This document shows positions 26,898 through 36,228 of a stretch of 55,901 nucleotides of DNA, in pieces. The notes below the pieces were generated by a model that saw only the letters and a list, made by a program, of their open reading frames with translations, was not told the origin of the DNA and made no database searches. The stretch lies in assembly GCA_025350965.1 (NCBI GenBank), contig JANXWV010000073.1:1-55901 (forward strand). Direction: 5' to 3'. Both the position numbers and the translations under genes were made by a program. Positions within the stretch are counted from its first letter, which is position 1. Each line of letters opens with the position of its first letter. The DNA is from Rhizobacter sp. (GTDB lineage Bacteria; Pseudomonadota; Gammaproteobacteria; Burkholderiales; Burkholderiaceae_C).

Positions 26898-27902
26898 ATG
26901 ACCGCCACCCTCCTCGACATTCGCAAGCTCTCGGTCGACATCGCCCAGGGCCGGCATGCCCTGCGCGTGGTCAACGAGGTGTCGCTCACCGTCGAGCGGG
27001 GCGAAGCGGTGGGCCTCGTCGGTGAGTCCGGCTCGGGCAAGTCGATGACGGCGTTCGCGGTGATGAACCTGTTCCCTTCGCCGCACGCGCGGGTGGCTGC
27101 GGGCGAGGTCATCCTGAACGGGCAAGACCTGGCCGCCCTGACCGCTGACGCGCTGCGGCGGGTGCGTGGCGCGCAGGTCGGGATGGTGTTCCAGGACCCG
27201 ACAAGTTACCTCGACCCCTTGATGCCCGTCGGCCGCCAGATCGCCGAGCCACTGCGCGCACATGGCCGCACCGACGGCATCGACGCGCGTGTTCTGGAAC
27301 TGCTCGACCTGATGGAGTTGCCGCAGGCGGCCGCAGTCGCGCGCAAGTACCCGCACGAGTTGTCGGGCGGCATGCGGCAACGCATTCTGATCGCGTCGGC
27401 GTTGGCCATGAAGCCGGCGCTGCTGATCGCCGACGAGCCCACCACCGCCCTCGACGTGACGGTGCAGGCCGGCATCTTGAAGCTGCTCACCAAGCTTCGC
27501 CGTGAACTGCAACTCGGCATCCTTCTGATCACGCACGACCTGGCGGTGGTGGCCGAAACCTGCCAGCGCGTGAACGTGATGTATGCAGGCCAGATCATCG
27601 AGGCCGATGCGGTCGAGCCGCTCTTCAAAGCCCCGCGCCACCCTTACACCCAGGGCTTGCTCGCGAGCATCCTGAGCCCGGCCTCGCGGGCGAATTCGCT
27701 GTTCTCGATCCCGGGTGGCGTGCCCATCGCCGGGCAATGGCCGAGCGGCTGCCGCTTCCACCCGCGCTGCCCGATTGCGCGGCCCGGTGTTTGCGATGTG
27801 GCCGCGCCGGAACGGGTCGCGCGGGGCAGCGGTGCTGACCGTTGCCACCTGAGCGGCGAGGCCGTGGCTGTCGACGCCTGGCGCACTGAAGCGCTGTCAT
27901 GA
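26898..27902 (+). CDS. ABC ATP-binding protein, DppD/OppD type
   Basis: A 334-residue ATPase with Walker A GESGSGKS, Q loop VFQDPTSYLDPL, signature LSGGMRQRILIASAL and Walker B LLIADEPTTALD. The C-terminal oligopeptide domain contains CRFHPRCPIARPGVC, the cysteine motif of this subfamily that is linked with an Fe-S site in some members. MTATLLDIRKL at 26898 is preferred; an in-frame ATG at 26880 would add six residues. The stop overlaps the next ATG (ATGA). Confidence 0.92.
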   Translation: MTATLLDIRKLSVDIAQGRHALRVVNEVSLTVERGEAVGLVGESGSGKSMTAFAVMNLFPSPHARVAAGEVILNGQDLAALTADALRRVRGAQVGMVFQDPTSYLDPLMPVGRQIAEPLRAHGRTDGIDARVLELLDLMELPQAAAVARKYPHELSGGMRQRILIASALAMKPALLIADEPTTALDVTVQAGILKLLTKLRRELQLGILLITHDLAVVAETCQRVNVMYAGQIIEADAVEPLFKAPRHPYTQGLLASILSPASRANSLFSIPGGVPIAGQWPSGCRFHPRCPIARPGVCDVAAPERVARGSGADRCHLSGEAVAVDAWRTEALS

Positions 27903-28720
27903 CCGATACCCGTGTGCCCTTGCTTGAAGCGCGCCAGGTGAGCCGGCTGTTCCCGGTCCGCGGCAGCGGTGGGCTCTTCCGCGCAGAGCAGATGCAGCGC
28001 GCGGTCGATCAGGTGTCGGTCGCCATCCACCCCGGCGAGGTGCTTGCCCTCGTCGGTGAAAGCGGCAGCGGCAAGACGACACTGGGCCGCATGCTGCTCG
28101 GGCTGACTGCCCCGAGCGAAGGCGCGGTTCTGTACAAGGGGCACGATATTGCAGCGCGCGCCGGCGACGCGGCGCGCACGTTCCGGTGCGAGGTACAGGT
28201 CGTGTTCCAGGACACCGGGGGTTCGCTCAACCCGCGCCGCCCCATCGGCCAGAGCGTGGCCTTGCCGCTGCGCCACAACCTCGGGCTCGATGAGCGCACT
28301 TCACTGCGCGAAGTCGATGCGCTGCTCGACCAGGTCGGTCTGCCGCCGGCCCACTTTCGAGGCCGCTTGCCGCACGAGTTGTCGGGCGGGCAGCGCCAGC
28401 GCGTCGGCATTGCGCGGGCGCTGGCCTCGAAGCCCTCGGTCATCATTGCCGACGAGCCGGTGTCGGCGCTCGACGTGTCGGTGCGGGCGCAGATCCTGAA
28501 GCTGATGTTCGAGCTGCAACGCGAAAGGCAGCTGGCCTACCTGTTCATCACCCACGACCTGGGCGTGGTGCGCGCGATGGCCGACCGCGTGATGGTGATG
28601 CACCAAGGCCGCGTGGTCGAAACCGGCGATGCCGACACGGTGCTGAACACGCCCGCCCACGCCTACACGCGCCAGCTGCTCGCCGCCACGCCGGTGCCCG
28701 ACCCTTCGCGGCAACTTTGA
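27899..28720 (+). CDS. ABC ATP-binding protein, DppF/OppF type
   Basis: A 273-residue ATPase. Walker A GESGSGKT, Q loop VFQDTGGSLNPRRPIG, signature LSGGQRQRVGIARAL, Walker B VIIADEPVSALDV and switch His in FITHDLGVV. It is shorter than many DppF proteins because it ends soon after AYTRQLLAATPVPDP, without the usual Cys-rich tail. It overlaps the phosphoribosyltransferase start as TGATG, which ties the importer to the downstream enzyme. Confidence 0.92.
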   Translation: MTDTRVPLLEARQVSRLFPVRGSGGLFRAEQMQRAVDQVSVAIHPGEVLALVGESGSGKTTLGRMLLGLTAPSEGAVLYKGHDIAARAGDAARTFRCEVQVVFQDTGGSLNPRRPIGQSVALPLRHNLGLDERTSLREVDALLDQVGLPPAHFRGRLPHELSGGQRQRVGIARALASKPSVIIADEPVSALDVSVRAQILKLMFELQRERQLAYLFITHDLGVVRAMADRVMVMHQGRVVETGDADTVLNTPAHAYTRQLLAATPVPDPSRQL

Positions 28721-29433
28721 TGAGCGGCACACCACACTTCACCGAAGCGACGACCGGCTACTGGCAGCGGATCGTCGATGTCGATGCCGACCCGGCAGTC
28801 CCGGCAAGCGATGCCGGCCCGTGGCGCTTCGGCTACCCCGCGCGGCTGCCTGATTGCCGGGTGCTGATGTTGCCGATCCGCCCTCTGGCGAGCGAGCCCA
28901 CGCATGCAGTCGCGTCGCTGATCCTGAACCAGGCCGCACTCGACGTGGCCGACACGCTCGGCCGGATGCTCGCCGAGCGCCTGCTGCCACACGCACCCGA
29001 AGTGGTGCTCGGGCTGCCCACGCTCGGCCTCACGCTGGCGCCTCTGGTGGCACGCAGCCTCGGCCACGCGCGCTTCGTGCCGATGGGCTATTCACGCAAG
29101 TTCTGGTACGACGAAGCGCTGTCGGTGCCGGTGCAGTCCATCACCTCACCGGGGCCGGGCAAACGCATCTACCTCGACCCGAACCAGCGGGTGCTGTTGG
29201 AAGGCAAGCGCGTCGTGATCGTCGATGACGCGGTGAGCACCGGCAGCACGCTGCGTGCGGCCTGGGAGTTGATCACCTCGCTGGGCATCGACGTGGTCGC
29301 TTGCGGTGTGGCCATGCGCCAAGGCACGCGCTGGGCCGATGCGCTGGGGGCGACGCGCGCCGCCAACGTCGTCGGCGTGTTCGACAGCCCGCTGCTCAGG
29401 GCGGTGCCCGAGGGCTGGGTGCTGCGGGACTGA
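28720..29433 (+). CDS. Phosphoribosyltransferase family protein
   Basis: A 237-residue type I phosphoribosyltransferase-like protein. The PRPP loop VVIVDDAVSTGSTLRAA is near residue 165 and a PPi-loop-like GLPTLGLTLAPLVAR near 95. The closest recognisable group is the adenine/xanthine PRTase-like family, but the base specificity cannot be told. The ATG at 28720 overlaps the ABC ATPase stop; the preceding TTG is less likely. Its 3' end overlaps the convergent deaminase gene by 38 bases. Context suggests purine salvage linked to import. Confidence 0.85.
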   Translation: MSGTPHFTEATTGYWQRIVDVDADPAVPASDAGPWRFGYPARLPDCRVLMLPIRPLASEPTHAVASLILNQAALDVADTLGRMLAERLLPHAPEVVLGLPTLGLTLAPLVARSLGHARFVPMGYSRKFWYDEALSVPVQSITSPGPGKRIYLDPNQRVLLEGKRVVIVDDAVSTGSTLRAAWELITSLGIDVVACGVAMRQGTRWADALGATRAANVVGVFDSPLLRAVPEGWVLRD

Positions 29434-30508
29434 ACTGCGCTGCAGCCGTCACGGCGGCCGCGTCGAACTCGCGGGTGAAGGCCTCGCGCCAGGTGCGCCG
29501 GGTCGAGTCATCGACCCACGCCGCATCCAGCCCATTCAGCATGAAGCCGCGCAGGTCGGCCACGCTGAACCCGAAGTCGTCGACCATCTTCTGCCACGCC
29601 TGCGTGGGCGTGACGCGGTGCAAGGTCGGGTCGTCGGTGTTGGGGTGGATGCGCAGGCCCAGGGCCGGCATCTGGCGAATCGGGTGGTCGAGCGCCCAAC
29701 GCTCCGGCGGCAGCGTGCGCAGGTAGTACGAGTTGGTGGGCACGACGGTGAACACGATGCCGCGCTCGGCGCACGCGCGCGCGCAGGCGGGGTTGTCGAT
29801 CACGGTGTAGCCGTGGTCGATGCGGTCGACCTTCAACAACTCCACAGCCGTGCGGACGTTCATCCACGGCATGCCGAACTCGCCGGCATGCGCGGTGGTC
29901 TTCAGGCCGGCCGCGCGCGCTGCTGTGTACGCATCGACGAACAGTTCCGGCGGGTGGTCGACTTCGCTGTAGTCGATGCCGATGCCAACGACTTCTTCGC
30001 AGGGTTGCGCCGTGACCCACCGCACCATCTCCAGCGCTGCGGCCTTGGATGCTTCACGGTCGATGGCGGGGATCAGTCTTCCCACAATGCCGTGGTCTCG
30101 CGCGGCATCGGCAATGGCACGCACGATGGCCTGCAAGGCCAGTGGGTAAGGGATGCCCGATTGCTGTGCCGTGCCGGTCGGGTTCCAGAAGAACTCGGCG
30201 TAGCGCACGTTGTGCGCGGCGGCATCGTGCAGGTACTCGTACGCGATGCGGTGCAGGTCGTCCGGCCGCTTGATCATCTGCGCGTCGAGCGCGCGCAAGG
30301 CTTTCAGCACACCCACCGGCTTCTCACCACGAACATAGAACGCATCGATCTCGTCCATGCTCATGGCCGCATCCGCCTGCCGTGCGAGCGCCTTGAAGGT
30401 GGCGTGGCGCACGGTGCCGAGCAGGTGGCAATGCAGCTCGACCTTCGGGATGGCGCGGCAGAACGCGCCGAGGTCGGGTGTCATCGAAGTTGTCGACGAG
30501 AGTGGCAT
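29396..30508 (-). CDS. Adenosine deaminase family protein
   Basis: A 370-residue TIM-barrel amidohydrolase of the adenosine/adenine deaminase group. Metal ligands HCH at 26-28 in KVELHCHLLGT, the third in TTAHAGEFG with the neighbouring catalytic Glu, DRIDHGYTV, and the final pair in HPNTDDPTLH. Family members convert adenosine or adenine to the inosine or hypoxanthine form; similar proteins also act on adenosylated compounds. Start MPLSSTT at 30508 follows the nucleoside hydrolase stop by eight bases, so the two are probably co-transcribed; MTPDLG at 30484 is an alternative. Confidence 0.9.
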   Translation of the reverse strand: MPLSSTTSMTPDLGAFCRAIPKVELHCHLLGTVRHATFKALARQADAAMSMDEIDAFYVRGEKPVGVLKALRALDAQMIKRPDDLHRIAYEYLHDAAAHNVRYAEFFWNPTGTAQQSGIPYPLALQAIVRAIADAARDHGIVGRLIPAIDREASKAAALEMVRWVTAQPCEEVVGIGIDYSEVDHPPELFVDAYTAARAAGLKTTAHAGEFGMPWMNVRTAVELLKVDRIDHGYTVIDNPACARACAERGIVFTVVPTNSYYLRTLPPERWALDHPIRQMPALGLRIHPNTDDPTLHRVTPTQAWQKMVDDFGFSVADLRGFMLNGLDAAWVDDSTRRTWREAFTREFDAAAVTAAAQFSPAAPSPRAPP

Positions 30509-30516
30509 TGAAACTG

Positions 30517-31467
30517 TCACCCGGCGCGTGCTGCGGCCGCGAGTGCGTCGAGCACCACGCGCCGCACGCAAGCCTCGTCGACCTGGCTCGCGACCAGCAC
30601 ATTCGCCACCGCGCGCCGCGGTACGCGCCATTCGACGACGGTCATGCCGCGCGTGTGCTCGCCCCGGCACTCGGCCACCACGTGGGCCGCTCGATACGTG
30701 ATCGATTCCGGCGCGACGAGTGCGGCTGCGGCGGTCGGGTCATACAGCGACATCGGCAGGCTGCCGTCGCTGCTTGCGATTCGCACGTAGCCGAGCAGCA
30801 GGTCGGCCAGCAACTCGGCCTTGTGGCCGCCAAGCTCGCGGAGCGCTTTCGCATCGGCCGCGTGCACGCGCACTTGCCGGCATGCGTCGAGCCCGATCAT
30901 CTGCAAGGGCACACCGGCTGCGAGCACGATGTTGATGGCTTCGGGGTCGACGGCGGCGTTGAACTCGGCCGCAGCCGTGTGGTTGCCCGGCCCGGCACTG
31001 CCGCCCATCCAAACCAAACGGCCGACGCGCTGCGCGAGGTGGGGGCGCTGTTGCAGCGCCACGGCGATGTTGGTCAGCGGGCCGAGTGCCAACACGGTGG
31101 CAGGCTGGACGCGAGCCGCAAGGTAGGACGCGAATGCCGCAACCGCATCAACCGTGGCCAGCGTGCTGTGGCGCAGCGGCAGGCTGCGACCGGCCGAGGC
31201 CATGGCGTCGGCACCGAGGATGTTCTGCGCGGTGACCAGTTCACCGAACAGCGGCGCAGCGCGGCCGGCATGCAGGGGGAAGTGCCAATCGAAACACGCG
31301 GCGGACCGCAGCGCGTTGTCGACCACGACATCGAGCGGCGCATTGCCGGCTACCAGCGACATCCCGTCGATGGCAAAGCCGGTGGCATGCTGCACCGTCA
31401 ACACTGCCGCCAGGTCATCGAAGCCCAGGTCGGTGTCTATCCAGACGGTGTGTTCGGGGTTCGGCAT
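30517..31467 (-). CDS. Inosine-uridine-preferring nucleoside hydrolase family protein
   Basis: A 316-residue N-ribohydrolase. The calcium-binding motif is DTDLGFDD (residues 11-18), the family loop LVAGNAPLDVVVDNALR sits near 38-54, and ALGPLTNIAVAL and WMGGSAGPGNHTAAAEFNAAVDPEA (split, near 155-180) follow, with LPMSLYDPTAAAAL carrying the conserved late Asp. It splits ribonucleosides into base and ribose. It is eight bases upstream of the deaminase-like gene. Together they could take a nucleoside to a free base usable by the nearby phosphoribosyltransferase. Confidence 0.92.
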   Translation of the reverse strand: MPNPEHTVWIDTDLGFDDLAAVLTVQHATGFAIDGMSLVAGNAPLDVVVDNALRSAACFDWHFPLHAGRAAPLFGELVTAQNILGADAMASAGRSLPLRHSTLATVDAVAAFASYLAARVQPATVLALGPLTNIAVALQQRPHLAQRVGRLVWMGGSAGPGNHTAAAEFNAAVDPEAINIVLAAGVPLQMIGLDACRQVRVHAADAKALRELGGHKAELLADLLLGYVRIASSDGSLPMSLYDPTAAAALVAPESITYRAAHVVAECRGEHTRGMTVVEWRVPRRAVANVLVASQVDEACVRRVVLDALAAAARAG

Positions 31468-31548
31468 CGGCGGCCGGCGTGGCTCGTGGGGAGTGGGCCG
31501 GTGAGTGATGCGCCAGAAGTGTGCAAGAGCCTCTGGAAGGGTGTGAGG

Positions 31549-31624
31549 TGGTGGGTGCTGAGGGGCTCGAACCCCCGACCTACGCCTTGTAAGGGCGCCG
31601 CTCTACCAACTGAGCTAAGCACCC
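31549..31624 (-). tRNA. tRNA-Val (anticodon UAC)
   Basis: A 76-base tRNA with encoded CCA. Acceptor stem GGGTGCT/AGCACCC, D arm AGCTCAGTTGGTAGAGC, anticodon loop CTTACAA giving UAC, and T arm CGGGGGTTCGAGCCCC. It lies 44 bases downstream of hupB on the same strand and may be processed from the hupB transcript. The 81 bases beyond it hold no clear terminator. Confidence 0.97.
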
Positions 31625-31668
31625 GTGGAGCTGCGGGCGCAACACATGCGCACGTTCAACAGCTTGCT

Positions 31669-31941
31669 TCAGTTCAATGCGTCTTTCAAGGCCTTGCCAG
31701 GGCGGAACTTCGGGACCTTGGCGGCCTTGATCTTGATGGCGGCACCGGTGCGGGGGTTGCGGCCGGCGCGTGCGGCACGCTTGCCGACACTGAAAGTGCC
31801 GAAGCCGACGAGCGACACGGTATTGTTTTTCTTCAGCGTCGATTTCACGCCGCCAATCACGGCTTCCAAGGCGCGCGTTGCCGCAGCCTTGGAAATATCG
31901 GCCTGCTTGGCGATGTGCTCGATCAACTCAGTCTTGTTCAC
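31669..31941 (-). CDS. hupB: DNA-binding protein HU
   Basis: A 90-residue histone-like protein. It begins [18 protein letters not shown], has the conserved [12 protein letters not shown] before the DNA-binding arm, and [12 protein letters not shown], the HU/IHF signature with the intercalating Pro. HU rather than IHF because of overall sequence and length. A well-formed sigma-70 promoter lies about 80-110 bases upstream. Confidence 0.97.
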   Translation of the reverse strand: MNKTELIEHIAKQADISKAAATRALEAVIGGVKSTLKKNNTVSLVGFGTFSVGKRAARAGRNPRTGAAIKIKAAKVPKFRPGKALKDALN

Positions 31942-32021
31942 AGGTGTCCCCCTCTGGCGGTCTCAGACATTGAATTCGGGTGGGTGTTTGAGCTGCTTGA
32001 AGTGGCACTGCAGCTCGATTG

Positions 32022-32050
32022 ATTACAGCCTCGCACCTGCCCAGTGTCAA
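32022..32050 (-). promoter_or_regulatory. Sigma-70 promoter of hupB
   Basis: On the minus strand TTGACA (32050-32045), a 17-base spacer and TGTAAT (32027-32022). The -35 is perfect and the -10 differs by one base. The expected transcript start is near 32015, giving a leader of about 70 bases. Confidence 0.8.
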
Positions 32051-32167
32051 GCGCGGAAACGGATTCTATTCGTAATCCCGCTCCCCTCATTCGAGTGCAA
32101 AACGTCACATCGTTCGCGCTTTCTCGCTTGACAAGAAACACCGCCAGAGCGTTGCGACGCAGGCCCT

Positions 32168-33076
32168 TCAAAGGCTCGCGACAGCCGGCCGCGACGGCGC
32201 GCGCACCACCATCGCCACGCCGGTGGCGGTGAGTGCCATGCCGAGCGCCATGTGCAGCGTGAACGCCTCACCGAACAGCAGATGCGCAAGCACCGCAGTG
32301 CACGGCGGCACCAGGTACATCAGGCTCGTGACTTCGGTGGCCGCGCCGCGTTGAATCAGCAAGTACATCAACGAACTGCCGCCCAGGGTCAGCGCGAACA
32401 CCGACCATGCAAGCGCTCCGATGAGCTCGCCGTGCCAGATCATCGGCTCGGCCTCGAACAGCGCGAACGGCAGTGTCACGACGAGCGCTGCGGCGAGCTG
32501 GATCGCGCTGGCGCTGCGCACGTCGCACGGCGCGACGAAGCGTTTCTGGTAGAGCGTTCCTGTGGTGATGCTGAGCAGTGCGAACGCGGCGAGCGCAAGA
32601 TTCGCCGGCCCGAGTTCACCGCCGCCGAGCTTGTCCCACACCACGAGCGTGAGGCCGGCGAGGCCCAGCAACAGGCCGAGCCATTGCCATGCGCTCACCC
32701 GCGTCGGCGCGCCGCGCTTTGCCGGGAACAGCGACATCCACAGCGCCGTGAGCACCGGCTGCAAGCCGACGAGCAAGGCGACCGTGCCCGCACCGATACC
32801 GGCCTTCACGGCCGCCCACACGCCACCGAGATAGCCCGCATGGATCAGCATGCCCACGACCGCGAGGTGGGCCCATTGCCGGCGGTCTTGCGGGAGTTCG
32901 ATGCGCGCCACGGCCACCCACAACCCGAAGCACAGCAACGACAAGGCGTAGCGCGTCACGAGGAAGCTGAACGGCGGCGCGTGCGGCATGCCGTAGCGCG
33001 CGGCAATGAAGCCCGTGCTCCAGATGAGCACGAAGACCGAAGGCATGGCCTTCACCAGCCCGCGACGGGTTGTCAT
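32168..33076 (-). CDS. EamA/DMT family transporter
   Basis: A 302-residue ten-helix membrane exporter with two EamA repeats. Helices include FVLIWSTGFIAARYGMP, FLVTRYALSLLCFGLWVA, GIGAGTVALLVGLQPVLTAL, WLGLLLGLAGLTLVVW and VTSLMYLVPPCTAVLAHLLFGE. The substrate is unknown; relatives export metabolites or amino acids. ATG at 33076 is preferred to the TTG two codons upstream. It begins seven bases after the pgsA stop. Confidence 0.88.
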   Translation of the reverse strand: MTTRRGLVKAMPSVFVLIWSTGFIAARYGMPHAPPFSFLVTRYALSLLCFGLWVAVARIELPQDRRQWAHLAVVGMLIHAGYLGGVWAAVKAGIGAGTVALLVGLQPVLTALWMSLFPAKRGAPTRVSAWQWLGLLLGLAGLTLVVWDKLGGGELGPANLALAAFALLSITTGTLYQKRFVAPCDVRSASAIQLAAALVVTLPFALFEAEPMIWHGELIGALAWSVFALTLGGSSLMYLLIQRGAATEVTSLMYLVPPCTAVLAHLLFGEAFTLHMALGMALTATGVAMVVRAPSRPAVASL

Positions 33077-33083
33077 TGACAAC

Positions 33084-33650
33084 CTAACGCGCCTTCGCGC
33101 GGATCTCGGGCAGCGCCTTCTGCAGGTAGTACACCATCGACCAGATCGTCAGCACCGCCGACGCGTAGATCAGCCAGGTGCCCCACACCTGCGTATCGAT
33201 CACGCCGAAGAGCGTGCCGTGGAACAGCAGGAACGGGATCGCGACCATCTGCACCACCGTCTTCACCTTGCCCAGCATGTGCACCGCCACGCTGCGCGAC
33301 GCGCCGATCTGCGCCATCCATTCGCGCAGCGCAGAGATCGCGATCTCGCGGCCGATGATCACCAGCGCGATCAGGCTGTGAACGCGCGCCAGTTCGACCA
33401 GCACGAGCAGCGCCGCGCAGACCAGGAACTTGTCCGCCACCGGGTCCAGGAAGGCGCCGAACGACGAGGTCATGTTGAGCCGGCGCGCCAGGTAGCCGTC
33501 GGCCCAGTCGGTGAGCGCGACCACCACGAACAGCACGGTGGCGATGAGGTTGCGCTCGGCGTCGGGCAGCGGCAACTGGAACACGCCGACGATCAACGGG
33601 ATCGCGACGATGCGCGCCCAGGTCAGCAAGGTCGGCAAGTTGAAGAACAT
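33084..33650 (-). CDS. pgsA: CDP-diacylglycerol-glycerol-3-phosphate 3-phosphatidyltransferase
   Basis: A 188-residue inner-membrane enzyme making phosphatidylglycerol phosphate. The CDP-alcohol phosphotransferase motif is complete: DWADGYLARRLNMTSSFGAF followed by LDPVADK, supplying the D-x2-DG-x2-AR-x8-G-x3-D-x3-D set. The start MFFNLPTLLTWARI is the family N-terminus, so the longer frame (MRKPGHNPC) is not used. In many gammaproteobacteria pgsA follows uvrC; here uvrC lies upstream with one small lipoprotein gene between them. Confidence 0.93.
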   Translation of the reverse strand: MFFNLPTLLTWARIVAIPLIVGVFQLPLPDAERNLIATVLFVVVALTDWADGYLARRLNMTSSFGAFLDPVADKFLVCAALLVLVELARVHSLIALVIIGREIAISALREWMAQIGASRSVAVHMLGKVKTVVQMVAIPFLLFHGTLFGVIDTQVWGTWLIYASAVLTIWSMVYYLQKALPEIRAKAR

Positions 33651-33725
33651 GCAGGGATTGTGGCCCGGTTTGCGCAAGGCCCCGACGCATGCCGCCTCAG
33701 GTCTGCGCCTGCCACAAGGCCCGGC

Positions 33726-34253
33726 TCAGCGGTCCAGCGTGCGCGGCTTGAACCGGCGGTTGTCGTCGAACAGGAAGGTCTCGGTGAACAGCCACGGCTT
33801 GGGCAGGCGCGATACGTCGCCATAGGGTGCTGCACGACGCACGGCGTCGATGGCGAGTTGCACCGTGTCACGCGCCTGCGTTGGGTGGCGGAGCACGTCG
33901 ATGCGGCGGATGCTGCCGTCGCCGTGCAGCTCGATTTCGAGCACGGGAATGGCCAGCAGGATGTCGGGCACCGGCCCGGGGTAGGTGCCACCGGGGTCGG
34001 CCGCCACCATGCGCAGCGCGGCTTGCTGGCGCACCTCGGCCCAGCTGCGCACGGGCGCAGGCGCGGCCAGCTTGACCGTGGCAGCCTTGGCGGTGGCAGC
34101 AGCCACCTTCGCTGTCGTCGTCGGTGTGCCGGTGGGCGCCGGTGTCTCCACACCACGAGCCGCCGCCGGCGCCGATGTTGGCGCCGAGCTACAGGCGCCG
34201 AGCAAGCCCAGAGCCAACAGGCTCCAGCGCCGAGCTGTTTCAATGCAACGCAC
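33726..34253 (-). CDS. Putative lipoprotein with TonB-C-like domain, overlapping uvrC
   Basis: About 175 residues if translation starts at the GTG at 34253, which overlaps the uvrC end by 14 bases. The N-terminus has a lipoprotein signal ([10 protein letters not shown], then SS), followed by an Ala/Pro/Thr-rich linker and a C-terminal domain with [54 protein letters not shown] and [17 protein letters not shown]. The pattern of a strand with GDGS.R.IDV and an A..AVRRAAP helix resembles the TonB C-terminal fold. From memory similar proteins sit beside uvrC in Burkholderiales. Function unknown; start codon uncertain. Confidence 0.7.
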   Translation of the reverse strand: MRCIETARRWSLLALGLLGACSSAPTSAPAAARGVETPAPTGTPTTTAKVAAATAKAATVKLAAPAPVRSWAEVRQQAALRMVAADPGGTYPGPVPDILLAIPVLEIELHGDGSIRRIDVLRHPTQARDTVQLAIDAVRRAAPYGDVSRLPKPWLFTETFLFDDNRRFKPRTLDR

Positions 34254-36210
34254 GATAGATTTCCTCTGCAAGTTCTTTGGAGATGCCGTCCACCGTGAGC
34301 AGGTCTTCGACGCTCGCGTGGCCGACGCCGCGCAAGCCGCCGAAACGTTGCAACAACTTCGCACGCTTCTTCGGCCCGACGCCGGCGATGTCTTCGAGCT
34401 TGCTGCTGCCGGTGCGCACGCTGGCCCGCCGCGCGCGCATGCCCGTGATAGCGAAGCGGTGCGCTTCATCGCGGATTTGCGCCACCAGCATCAGCGCCGC
34501 CGATTCTCGCCCCAGGCCGATTTTCGGCCGGCCATCGGCGAACACCAGTTCTTCGAGGCCGACCTTGCGGCCCTCGCCTTTCTCGACGCCCACGATGCGC
34601 GAGAGCTCGATGCCGAGTTCCTCGAACACCTCGCGCGCCACGCTCACCTGCCCGCGCCCGCCGTCGACCAGCACCAGTTCGGGCAAGCGTGCCGTGCCCT
34701 GGGCCGCCGCCTCCGCGAGCTTGGCATAGCGGCGCGTCAGCACCTGGCGCATGGCGGCGTAATCGTCTCCGCCGGTGATGCCTTCGATGTTGTAGCGGCG
34801 GTACTGGGCGCTCTGCATCGTGTGGTCCTCGAACACCACACACGATGCCTGGGTCGACTCGCCAGAGGTGTGGCTGATGTCGAAACATTCGATGCGCAAG
34901 GTGTCCAGGTTCTCGGCCGGCAAGTCCAGCACCTCGGCGAGTGCGCGGGTGCGCGCCTGCTGCGAGCCCTCTTCGGCCAGCAGTTGCGCGAGGCGGATCT
35001 GCGCGCCCTTGATGCACATGTCGAGCCACGCACGGCGCGGTTCGCGCGGCTGGTGCTGCGCCGTGACCTTGACGCCGCTTTGCAGCGACAAGGCATCGAT
35101 CAGCGGCTTGCTCACCGCGTGGCTGAGCACCAGCAAGGGTGGTACGCCGCCGTCGAGGTAATGCTGGGCGATGAAGGCTTCGAGCACCGCCACTTCCGGG
35201 GGCTGCGCCTGCATGGCCGCGCCGGCTTCCTCCTCGTCGGCGGTGTCGCCGTCGGCTGCGTCGTCGCCGAGCGTGAATGCATCGTCCACATGCTTCGGGA
35301 AGTAGGGCCGGTCGCCCAGGTGCCTACCGCCGCGCACCATCGCCAGGTTCACGCAGGCTCGCCCGCCTTCGACCTTCGCAGCCAGGATGTCGGCGTCTTT
35401 CGTGGTCACGCCGGTGTTGTCTTCGACGCCTTGCTGGTGCAGCACGCGCGACAGCGCGCCGATCTGGTTGCGCACCTCGGCCGCCTGTTCGAACTGCAGG
35501 GCCTCGGCGCGCGCCATCATCTGCGCCTGCAGTTCGTGCATCAGCTCCTGCTGATCGCCGAGCAGAAAGCGCTCTGCATTGGCCACGTCGATGGCGTAGT
35601 CGGCGGGGGCGATGTAGTCCACGCACGGGCCCGAGCAGCGCTTGATCTGGTACAGCAGGCACGGCCGCGAGCGGTTGTTGAACACGGTGTCTTCGCAGGT
35701 GCGCAGGCGGAACACCTTCTGCAGCATCTGGATCGACTCCTTCACCGCCCACGCGCTCGGGAACGGGCCGAAGTAGCGGTGCTTCTGATCGACCGCGCCG
35801 CGGTAGTACGCGACCCGTGGGAAGGTGTGCGACGCGATCTTCAGATAGGGGTAGCTTTTGTCGTCGCGGAAAAGAATGTTGTAGCGCGGCGCGAGGCTCT
35901 TGATGAGGTTGTTCTCGAGCAGCAGGGCCTCGGCCTCGGAGCGCACCACGGTCGTCTGCAGCCGCACGATCTTCGTGACCATGTGACCGATGCGCGTGCC
36001 GCCGTGGTTCTTCTGGAAGTAGCTCGACACGCGCTTCTTCAGGTCACGCGCCTTGCCCACGTAGAGCACCGCATCGTTCACGTCGAAGTAGCGGTACACG
36101 CCGGGCAGGCTCGGCAACGCAGCGACGTCGGCGAGCAGGCGCTCGCGCGTGGGGTCTGCTGTGCCCGCAACGTTGACGTCGTCGGTGGGGCTGCGGTCGG
36201 TGTCCGTCAT
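34240..36210 (-). CDS. uvrC: Excinuclease ABC subunit C
   Basis: A 656-residue nucleotide-excision repair nuclease. The N-terminal GIY-YIG domain ([22 protein letters not shown], split here at residues 33-54), the UvrB-binding UVR helix near residue 205 ([17 protein letters not shown]), the RNase H-like 5' nuclease domain ([20 protein letters not shown] and [10 protein letters not shown]) and the C-terminal tandem HhH ([21 protein letters not shown]) are all present. An acidic insert near 320 ([13 protein letters not shown]) is lineage-specific. It is divergent from earP across 100 bases that contain an 11-bp tandem array. Confidence 0.96.
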   Translation of the reverse strand: MTDTDRSPTDDVNVAGTADPTRERLLADVAALPSLPGVYRYFDVNDAVLYVGKARDLKKRVSSYFQKNHGGTRIGHMVTKIVRLQTTVVRSEAEALLLENNLIKSLAPRYNILFRDDKSYPYLKIASHTFPRVAYYRGAVDQKHRYFGPFPSAWAVKESIQMLQKVFRLRTCEDTVFNNRSRPCLLYQIKRCSGPCVDYIAPADYAIDVANAERFLLGDQQELMHELQAQMMARAEALQFEQAAEVRNQIGALSRVLHQQGVEDNTGVTTKDADILAAKVEGGRACVNLAMVRGGRHLGDRPYFPKHVDDAFTLGDDAADGDTADEEEAGAAMQAQPPEVAVLEAFIAQHYLDGGVPPLLVLSHAVSKPLIDALSLQSGVKVTAQHQPREPRRAWLDMCIKGAQIRLAQLLAEEGSQQARTRALAEVLDLPAENLDTLRIECFDISHTSGESTQASCVVFEDHTMQSAQYRRYNIEGITGGDDYAAMRQVLTRRYAKLAEAAAQGTARLPELVLVDGGRGQVSVAREVFEELGIELSRIVGVEKGEGRKVGLEELVFADGRPKIGLGRESAALMLVAQIRDEAHRFAITGMRARRASVRTGSSKLEDIAGVGPKKRAKLLQRFGGLRGVGHASVEDLLTVDGISKELAEEIYRALH

Positions 36211-36228
36211 GGGGCGCGATTGTGCCGC

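Noticed and set aside
25965..27848. A 627-codon minus-strand open frame opposite the second permease and first ATPase genes.
   Set aside because: The plus-strand genes have complete motifs and overlapping stop/start junctions; the antisense product has no recognisable domain and a biased composition.
31468..31548. Terminator downstream of tRNA-Val.
   Set aside because: Only a weak five-base stem (CCAGA/TCTGG) with a long loop and no T tract on the transcript strand.
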